From: Bacteroidales bacterium
GTDB lineage: Bacteria; Bacteroidota; Bacteroidia; Bacteroidales; UBA932
Length of the DNA: 40,474 nucleotides
Direction: 5' to 3'
Assembly: GCA_024398295.1 (NCBI GenBank)
Contig: JAKSJL010000010.1
Location: 1-40,474, forward strand
Within the stretch, counting starts at the first letter, position 1. Each line of letters opens with the position of its first letter. Below the pieces are notes generated by a model. It was not told where the DNA came from. It saw nothing but the letters and a program-made list of their open reading frames with translations, and made no database searches. This document shows positions 30,790 to 37,714 of the stretch, piece by piece. Position numbers and translations under genes: made by a program.

Positions 30790-32178
30790 ATGACTTCAGA
30801 ACAGCAGAAAAAGTACAACTACTGGCAGTGGAGGACCCTCATTGCCCTTATCTTCGGCTACACTCTCTACTATTTCGTCAGAAAGAACTTCAGTGTCATC
30901 ATCCCTGCACTCGAGTCCGAGCTGGGCATATCCAAGGTCAGCCTTGGACTCTTCCTCTCCCTGAACGGAGTCGTATATGGCCTCTCACGATTCGTGAACG
31001 GAATCATTGTCGACAGAGGCAAAAAGCGCATCATCATGACCCTGGGCCTCATATTCTCAGGTATCATAAACCTCGCCATTTGCTTCAGCCCATCGCTGAA
31101 TTTATTCTTCAATGTACTTGATGCTGAAGGCAAGGCCACCTCTGCTCTCATCGTGATAATTGGTTCACTGTGGGTAGTCAATGGCTACGTGCAAGGTATG
31201 GGTGTTCCTCCTTGCGTAAGCCTCATGGCGCATTGGATCAAGCCATCCGAGATCGCGACCAAGCAGTCTATCTGGAACGCGTCGCACTCTATCGGTGCAG
31301 GTCTCATCGCCGTGTTCTGCGGATGGATACTCAACAACATGGGATACAGCGCATGGCAGCTCTGCTTCGCCATCCCTGCAGCTGTGGCCATCGTAGGAGC
31401 ATTCGCTCTCTATGCAGCTCTGCGCGACACACCGTCCTCAGTAGGCCTTCCTGAGATCAGCGAGATGGAAGATGAAGGCGCGGTGAAGGTGGAGGAGCAC
31501 AAGGAGCCTGAGCTCACTTCTTCCCAGAAGACCGCCTTCATGAACAAGATGGTATACAAGAACCCGATCATCTGGATGCTCGCTCTCGCGAACTTCTTCG
31601 TATACATCATCCGTTTCACCATCCTCGACTGGGGAACCAGCATACTCACTGACTTCAAGGGCCTCAGCATTGGCCTTGCAGGTACTGTAGTGGCTGCTTC
31701 AGAGATCGGCGGTGGCATCGTCGGCATGCTCTTCTTCGGATGGTTCTCCGATAAGGTGATGAAGTCGAAGGCGCACCAGACCTGCCTCATCTGCACCATC
31801 GGTGCGACCCTCATGGTACTGGCTTTCTGGCAGCTTCCTAAGGAGGCGACAGTGCTCAGCATCATCTGCATCATCATGTCAAGCTTCTTCATCTACGGTC
31901 CTCAGGCCCTCCTCGGTATATGCGCCAGCCAGCAGGCCACCCGCTCTGCATGTGGCACTGCCAATGGTATCCTCGGAATCTTCGGCTATATCGCGCCGCT
32001 CATTTCAGGTGTAGGCTTCGGTGCGCTCGCCGAGAACTTCGGCTGGAACTCGGTATTCGTGGTTTCGGTTATCATGGGAGCCCTGGGCTGCGTAGTCCTC
32101 GCCCTCATCTGGAAGGCCCCAGCAGATGGTTACGCCAGAGCAGAGAAGGTGATGAAGGAGATAGCATCACAGCAGTAA
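30790..32178 (+). CDS. OPA-family MFS transporter (GlpT/UhpC-like organophosphate:phosphate antiporter)
   Basis: 462 residues with twelve helices, inner membrane. Family features: YTLYYFVRKNFSVIIPAL in helix 1, where the Arg is placed as in GlpT/UhpT; SLGLFLSLNGVVYGLSRFVNGIIVDRGKKR; NGYVQGMGVPPCVSLMAHW; WNASHSIGAGLIAVFCGWI; and a charged central loop (about 215-250). OPA carriers exchange glycerol-3-phosphate or sugar phosphates for phosphate; UhpC types act as sensors. Divergent from the sulfatase and GDPD fusion, which fits uptake of glycerol-3-phosphate made in the periplasm. The GldA-like gene follows after 22 bases and may be co-transcribed. Confidence 0.9.
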   Translation: MTSEQQKKYNYWQWRTLIALIFGYTLYYFVRKNFSVIIPALESELGISKVSLGLFLSLNGVVYGLSRFVNGIIVDRGKKRIIMTLGLIFSGIINLAICFSPSLNLFFNVLDAEGKATSALIVIIGSLWVVNGYVQGMGVPPCVSLMAHWIKPSEIATKQSIWNASHSIGAGLIAVFCGWILNNMGYSAWQLCFAIPAAVAIVGAFALYAALRDTPSSVGLPEISEMEDEGAVKVEEHKEPELTSSQKTAFMNKMVYKNPIIWMLALANFFVYIIRFTILDWGTSILTDFKGLSIGLAGTVVAASEIGGGIVGMLFFGWFSDKVMKSKAHQTCLICTIGATLMVLAFWQLPKEATVLSIICIIMSSFFIYGPQALLGICASQQATRSACGTANGILGIFGYIAPLISGVGFGALAENFGWNSVFVVSVIMGALGCVVLALIWKAPADGYARAEKVMKEIASQQ

Positions 32179-32200
32179 ACTCAAATAAACGAACTTAACA

Positions 32201-33133
32201 ATGCCAAACATAGTAGACGTCATCCACCTGTCACACAGATATGCGGTGGATTGGGCCATCAGGGATATTAACTTCTCCATTGAAAAGAATGGCATCCTAG
32301 GCCTTCTCGGATCAAACGGAGCAGGTAAGTCCACGACAATGAACATCATCTGCGGAGTGCTTAACCAGACCGAAGGTGATGTCCTCATAAATGGAATAGA
32401 CCTAAGGAAGAACCCCGTGGAAGCGAAGCGTGAGATCGGTTTCCTCCCTCAGAAACCACCTCTTCACCCAGACCTGACGGTGGACGAGTACCTGGTGCAC
32501 TGCGCCGTACTCAGGCGCATGGACCCATCGAAGATCAGAAAGGCCGTGGATGCGGCCAAGGAAAGATGCGAAATCGCTCATTTCAGCAACCGACTGATAA
32601 AGAACCTCTCAGGAGGTTACCAGCAGCGTGTGGGCATAGCTCAGGCCATTGTACACGACCCTCGCTTCGTGGTTCTGGATGAGCCGACCAACGGTCTGGA
32701 TCCAAACCAGATCGTAGAGATAAGGAACCTCGTGAAGGAGATCGCCGTAGACCATGCAGTGCTCATCTCCACACATATCCTCTCGGAAGTCCAGGCGACT
32801 TGCGACGAGATCAGGATGATCGACCACGGACACGTGGTATTCGCCGGATCGATGAAGGAATTCAATGACTACGTGGTCCCTAACAGCTTTACCGCCAGTT
32901 TCGGAGTACCTCCGACCAAGGAGGAGCTAGCAGCCATCGGTGATGTGCTGAACGTTGAGGAACTGTCCAAGGGCAGCTTCCGTGTGCGTTTCAACGGAAG
33001 CGACGAGATCACCGAAAAGGTGATTGAGCAGAGCATCCAGCAGGGGTGGCACCTAAAAGAAATTGCACTTGACCACACCTCCCTCGACGTGATATTTGCA
33101 CAACTCTCAGGAAAGTTGAAGAACAATGTCTAA
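32201..33133 (+). CDS. ABC transporter ATP-binding protein, GldA-like
   Basis: 310 residues. One ABC domain: Walker A GSNGAGKST (37-45), Q-loop FLPQKPPLHPDLTV, signature LSGGYQQR, Walker B FVVLDEPTNGLDP and switch His in LISTHILSE. A C-terminal region (about 220-310) is typical of ABC-2-type exporters and GldA. It drives the two membrane proteins encoded directly downstream; the first starts eight bases before this gene ends. GldA works with GldF and GldG in gliding bacteria, but similar sets occur in non-gliding gut Bacteroidales, so export of an unknown substrate is the safer reading. Confidence 0.9.
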   Translation: MPNIVDVIHLSHRYAVDWAIRDINFSIEKNGILGLLGSNGAGKSTTMNIICGVLNQTEGDVLINGIDLRKNPVEAKREIGFLPQKPPLHPDLTVDEYLVHCAVLRRMDPSKIRKAVDAAKERCEIAHFSNRLIKNLSGGYQQRVGIAQAIVHDPRFVVLDEPTNGLDPNQIVEIRNLVKEIAVDHAVLISTHILSEVQATCDEIRMIDHGHVVFAGSMKEFNDYVVPNSFTASFGVPPTKEELAAIGDVLNVEELSKGSFRVRFNGSDEITEKVIEQSIQQGWHLKEIALDHTSLDVIFAQLSGKLKNNV

Positions 33134-35408
33134 AGGTACACGCATCATAGGGCGCATCATGCGCACGGAGCTGGAAGCATTGTTCGGTTCACCGATTGCG
33201 TGGTTCATCCTGGTCGTATTCGCTGCACTGACTTCATCCAGCTTCATAAGTGAGCTCTCACCCATAGTGAGCGTAGTGGACCTTTATGATTATGATTTCC
33301 CCATAACATCGCAGGTCTACCTCCACCCTACCGGTTTCCTCGCTTCGATAGTCCGGAACATCTACATCTATGTCCCACTTCTGACCATGGGCCTCATAGC
33401 GAGGGAGACCTCGTCTGGCTCGATCAAGCTGGTATACTCATCCCCTGTCACCTCCACTCAGTTCGTGATAGGAAAGTTCCTCGCAGCAGCTATCATGGGA
33501 CTGTGTCTGATGATCATACCTTCCCTCACTGTAATGGGAAGCGTATTCTTCATTCCGAACTTTGACCTAGCACCTGTGCTCGTAGGACTTTTGGGACTGT
33601 ATCTGCAGATCCTGGCTTCCTGCGCCATTGGACTGTTCTTCTCGTCACTTACCACCTACCAGGTGGTTGCGGCCGTTGGTACATTGGCGACCCTCGCCAT
33701 CCTGGGAAGGATAGGAAGCATGGGACGCTACTACGAAGTGCTCAGGAACATTGCCCATTGGCTGTCGATAAACACGAGGACATCAGCCTTCATGGAAGGT
33801 GTCTTCAGGACAGATGACTTCTTCTACTATGTAGCCATCATACTACTTTTCGTAGGTCTCACAGTCATGAGGATTTCTTTCCCTCGACTGAGCCTGTCGA
33901 AGACTAGAAGATGTGCGGTAGCCACTGCACTGTTCATCGCCGTGGCCGGCATAGGCTTCGTCAGCTCACGCCCGTCGCTCATAGGCATCTATGACGCAAC
34001 CAGGAACAAACAGAATTCCATCACCGAAGGATCCAGGGAGATAGTGCGTCAGATGGAGGGAAAGATAGTGGTGAACAACTACATAAACCTGTTTGACAAC
34101 AACTCCTCACCGTATTTGCTCTCAAGCCAGCCACCAAGAAGCGTATTCGAGCAGTATAAGCTCACCAAGCCAGACATCGAGGAGCATACCATCTATTACT
34201 ATGATGACTGTGTGAGCAAGCAGACAAGTCCCAAGATGTCGACTATGACACTCGATGAAGCGAGAGATTACTTCACGACCGTCTACAACATGAATCCAAG
34301 GATGTTCCGCACACCTGAACAGATGAAGGACGTGGATGTCACGAAAGCCGAAGGAAACGCTTTCGTCCGCGAGGTCATTTACCAGGGAAAGACATCTGTG
34401 CTTCGCGACTACGCAGACAATCAAAGGGAGCCTTCCGAGGCAGAGGTCACAGCAGCTCTGTCGAAACTCACAGGAGAGCCTCCTATCATAGGATTCGCCA
34501 GAGGAAATGGAGAACGTACATTGAGCGGGACATCCCTACAGGATTACAGTGACTTCACGGTGACCACAAGCCAGCGCTATGCGCTTGTAAACCAAGGTTT
34601 CGACATAGTTTACGTCTCTCTCGACGAAGCCATCCCTGAGAGCATAGACATGCTTATTGTGGCAGACCCTTCCGAGGAGTTCTCCGAGCAGCAGATGGAG
34701 AATTACAAGTCCTATCTCAGCCGTGGCGGAAACATGATGCTTCTCACTGACTACGGTCACCAGAAAGTAGTCAAGCCGCTGCTTGACGAACTTGGGCTCA
34801 AGGTCTCGGATCGGCAGATAGCGAAGAAGTCCGAGGACTTCTCCTCAAGCCTAGTACTCGCCAAGGAAGCAGAGAATGTAGGCGCCATAGACGACTGTTT
34901 CAATGACTTAGCGTCTGGAAATGCCCGTGTGACCATGCCAGGCTGCTTGGCACTTGAAAGCGTAGAAAGCGCTTTCGACGCCAAAGCACTGCTCACGACT
35001 CCTAAAGAGTCATGGCTTGAAAGCGACTACAGTGGCTTCAAGGACGACATAGTCGAGTGCGATGAGAAATCAGGAGAAATTCTTGGCACATTCGTGACTG
35101 CATACGCATTGACAAAGGGCGACCAGAGAATTCTAGTGGCAGCAGATGCAGACTGCCTCTCAAACCAGGAAATGTCCATAGGTCGCGAAGGCTTCGAAGC
35201 AGCAAATTATAGGCTGATAACCAAGGGTTTCCATTGGATTTCCGGTGGAAGGTTCCCTGTACGAATAGACCGCATTCCAGCCATGGACACGTCGTTTAAC
35301 ATCACAAGCGATGACATCGGCATCATCAAGGCAGCGTATGTATTCATCCTGCCTCTACTGATACTTGCGATGGCCGTAGCTGTGCTAATGCATAGAAGGA
35401 GGGCATAG
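33126..35408 (+). CDS. GldF-GldG fusion protein, first copy (ABC-2 permease plus ABC-type auxiliary domain)
   Basis: 760 residues. Residues 1-250 form an ABC-2 permease with about six helices (RTELEALFGSPIAWFILVV at the start; YVPLLTMGLIARETSSGS; IGKFLAAAIMGLCLMI). A seventh helix (265-283) leads into a soluble GldG-like domain (about 290-725) containing IIGFARGNGERT, DMLIVADPSEEFSE and SRGGNMMLLTDYG. A last helix (735-756) ends in HRRRA. In Flavobacterium GldF and GldG are separate proteins; here they are one chain. The gene overlaps the ATPase by eight bases. The next gene is its paralogue, two bases on. Substrate unknown. Confidence 0.87.
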   Translation: MSKGTRIIGRIMRTELEALFGSPIAWFILVVFAALTSSSFISELSPIVSVVDLYDYDFPITSQVYLHPTGFLASIVRNIYIYVPLLTMGLIARETSSGSIKLVYSSPVTSTQFVIGKFLAAAIMGLCLMIIPSLTVMGSVFFIPNFDLAPVLVGLLGLYLQILASCAIGLFFSSLTTYQVVAAVGTLATLAILGRIGSMGRYYEVLRNIAHWLSINTRTSAFMEGVFRTDDFFYYVAIILLFVGLTVMRISFPRLSLSKTRRCAVATALFIAVAGIGFVSSRPSLIGIYDATRNKQNSITEGSREIVRQMEGKIVVNNYINLFDNNSSPYLLSSQPPRSVFEQYKLTKPDIEEHTIYYYDDCVSKQTSPKMSTMTLDEARDYFTTVYNMNPRMFRTPEQMKDVDVTKAEGNAFVREVIYQGKTSVLRDYADNQREPSEAEVTAALSKLTGEPPIIGFARGNGERTLSGTSLQDYSDFTVTTSQRYALVNQGFDIVYVSLDEAIPESIDMLIVADPSEEFSEQQMENYKSYLSRGGNMMLLTDYGHQKVVKPLLDELGLKVSDRQIAKKSEDFSSSLVLAKEAENVGAIDDCFNDLASGNARVTMPGCLALESVESAFDAKALLTTPKESWLESDYSGFKDDIVECDEKSGEILGTFVTAYALTKGDQRILVAADADCLSNQEMSIGREGFEAANYRLITKGFHWISGGRFPVRIDRIPAMDTSFNITSDDIGIIKAAYVFILPLLILAMAVAVLMHRRRA

Positions 35409-35410
35409 AC

Positions 35411-37639
35411 ATGGATACCAGGATAATCAGGAGAATCGCAAAGACAGAGCTTGCGACCCTATTCTATTCACCTGTAGCATGGATACTTCTTGTAGTGCTA
35501 GCTGCCCAGATAGGCGGCGCCTTCAACGACATCCTGAATGAGATAGTGAAGATCAAGGCACTTGGGCGAGCCATCACTTTCAGCGCGACAGCTGGAGTGG
35601 TGCTCGGAGGCCAGGGTATCTACGAAGTCATCCAGGACAGCATCTATCTATACATCCCGCTTTTGACAATGAACTTGATGAGCCGCGAGTATGCATCTGG
35701 CTCGGACAAGCTTCTTTACTCATCACCAGTCAGCAGCAAGGAGATCATCGCCGGCAAGTTCCTGGCCATGATATACTGCACGCTGGTGCTTGTGGGCATA
35801 CTGGCCCTACCAGCAGTCACAGTTTGCTTAGTAGTGCCACATCCAGACGTGACACTGATGCTAGCGTGCCTATTGTCAATGTTCTTGCTGATCATGACAT
35901 ACTGCAGCATTGGACTCTTCATGTCCACGCTCACCTCATACCAGGTGGTGGCTGCGGTGGCGACCATCAGTGCACTGGCTGTATTCAATTTCATCGGCAC
36001 AGTAGGACAGGAGTCTCCCCTCTTCAGGGAGATCACATACTGGCTCTCCATCAAGGGACGCGCAAGCACGATGGTGGGAGGCCTGGTGTGCACAGATGAC
36101 ATCATCTATTTCCTCGCAGTGACAGGCTTCTTCCTCGCACTGTCAGTGATATTGCTCGAAAACAGGAAGGCCAGACGCACAGCGGCCGGCAAGTGTCTGC
36201 GCTATGGCGCAGCCCTGGCCGTCCTCGTGCTCGTGGGCTTCATCAGCTCCCGCCCATCACTCAAGGCCTTTTGGGACGCCACATACGCTGATTCACGCAC
36301 ACTCTCAAAGGAGAGCCAGGAAGTGATGAAGCAGCTTCCCGGCGGCATGACCATCACGACCTACGTCGATGTCCAGGATGAGGAATTCAGTAGCTATGTG
36401 CCAAGCAAGCAGATGAAAGACATGGAGCACTTCAAGGACTATCTCAGATTCAAGCCTGAGATGAAGATGAAGTATGTCTACTACTATTCTCCTATCAAGG
36501 ACACCTCCATTCTGAACAAATATCCTGGCATGAGCGAGGAGCAGATCGCGAAGGAAATAGCGAAGATCAAGGGATACAAGAATGCCAAGCTCGTCACCGC
36601 AGAATCATTGAAAGATGAGATCGACCTCGCAGAGGAAGGCTATCAGTTCGTGCGCGTGATTAGACGCCAGAGCGGCGAAGAGGCGCGTCTGAGGCTATTT
36701 GACGACATGTTCCACCACCCTCAGGAGAAGGAGATATCGTCCGCGATGAAGAAGATGATAAAGGACCCTGTGAAGGTGGCTACAGTCACAGGACACGGAG
36801 AGCGCTCAGTGAAGAGGAAAAGCGACAGGGACTTCTCCCTTTTCGCCACCAATGGACGCTTCAGGAATGCCATGATCAACCAAGGCTTCGACCTTGAGGA
36901 GATCGAACTCAGCGAAGGCGTGCCAGAGAATATACACATTCTTTTCATCCCTGACCCTTTAAGATCATTTTCTGATGATGACCTCGCAGCCGTAGACTCA
37001 TTCATCGAGAGAGGAGGGAACCTCATGATACTTACCGACGCAGGTAGACAGAGTGTCATCAATCCACTTCTATCACGCTTCGGAGTCAAAGCTGGTGTAG
37101 ATATAGATAGCGAAAACAATGTTTCCGGGCGCGCCACACAGGCTGCTGCCGATGAGATGAAGGGTTTCTACAGATCGATGATGCGATACCAAGCCACATC
37201 TTCAGTGGAAATGCCTGGAGCCGTATCATTGGAGTCAATCGACACGAGCATATTCAGCCCTATCACGCTGCTTAGGAGTGACACACTTTCGACTGTGGGA
37301 TCGAAGGCATTGGCACTCGCCCTAAAGCGCAGCACCGGTGAAGACAAGGAGCAGAGAGTCATCATCGTGGGTGACGCAGACTGCTACTCAAACTCCTTCC
37401 TCCAGCTCGCAAGCAGGCAGCAGAATAGAGCGTACAATTTCGACATGCTCCCTCACTCATTCCGCTGGCTCTGCTACGGAGAATTCCCGATATCTCCAGC
37501 GCACAAGCCTTACAAGGACTCAGACATCAAGATTACGCCTATGCACATGCCATGGATCAAGAGTCTTTACGGCTACATCATACCAGGTCTTATTGCTATC
37601 CTTGGAGCTGCGATAATCTATAGACGCAGAAAGAGATAA
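35411..37639 (+). CDS. GldF-GldG fusion protein, second copy
   Basis: 742 residues with the same domain order as the preceding gene. Matching segments are KTELATLFYSPVAWILLVV at the start, YIPLLTMNLMSREYASGS, LLYSSPVSSKEIIAGKFLAM, LTSYQVVAAVATISALAV and SSRPSLKAFWDAT. The soluble part has VTGHGERS, HILFIPDPLRSFSD and ERGGNLMILTDAG, and a C-terminal helix ends in YRRRKR. The two copies would make a heterodimeric membrane part on a dimer of the single ATPase. The soluble domains may reach the periplasm, as predicted for GldG. A terminator follows at 37665. Divergence between copies is clear along the whole length, so the duplication is old. Confidence 0.87.
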   Translation: MDTRIIRRIAKTELATLFYSPVAWILLVVLAAQIGGAFNDILNEIVKIKALGRAITFSATAGVVLGGQGIYEVIQDSIYLYIPLLTMNLMSREYASGSDKLLYSSPVSSKEIIAGKFLAMIYCTLVLVGILALPAVTVCLVVPHPDVTLMLACLLSMFLLIMTYCSIGLFMSTLTSYQVVAAVATISALAVFNFIGTVGQESPLFREITYWLSIKGRASTMVGGLVCTDDIIYFLAVTGFFLALSVILLENRKARRTAAGKCLRYGAALAVLVLVGFISSRPSLKAFWDATYADSRTLSKESQEVMKQLPGGMTITTYVDVQDEEFSSYVPSKQMKDMEHFKDYLRFKPEMKMKYVYYYSPIKDTSILNKYPGMSEEQIAKEIAKIKGYKNAKLVTAESLKDEIDLAEEGYQFVRVIRRQSGEEARLRLFDDMFHHPQEKEISSAMKKMIKDPVKVATVTGHGERSVKRKSDRDFSLFATNGRFRNAMINQGFDLEEIELSEGVPENIHILFIPDPLRSFSDDDLAAVDSFIERGGNLMILTDAGRQSVINPLLSRFGVKAGVDIDSENNVSGRATQAAADEMKGFYRSMMRYQATSSVEMPGAVSLESIDTSIFSPITLLRSDTLSTVGSKALALALKRSTGEDKEQRVIIVGDADCYSNSFLQLASRQQNRAYNFDMLPHSFRWLCYGEFPISPAHKPYKDSDIKITPMHMPWIKSLYGYIIPGLIAILGAAIIYRRRKR

Positions 37640-37664
37640 TAAAACATTTCTTAAAGGCATAAAA

Positions 37665-37694
37665 AAGAGTCCGGCGCGATTGCGTCGGACTCTT
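37665..37694. terminator. Bidirectional terminator between the Gld-like operon and the BACON protein gene
   Basis: Stem AAGAGTCCGGCGC (37665-37677) with GCGTCGGACTCTT (37682-37694), 13 bp with one G-T/G-U position and a GATT loop. It is preceded by an A run (37661-37666) and followed by CTTATT. It lies 25 bases after the plus-strand stop and 20 after the minus-strand stop, so it can end both transcripts. Confidence 0.85.
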
Positions 37695-37714
37695 CTTATT
37701 ATGGGGTGTGAGAT

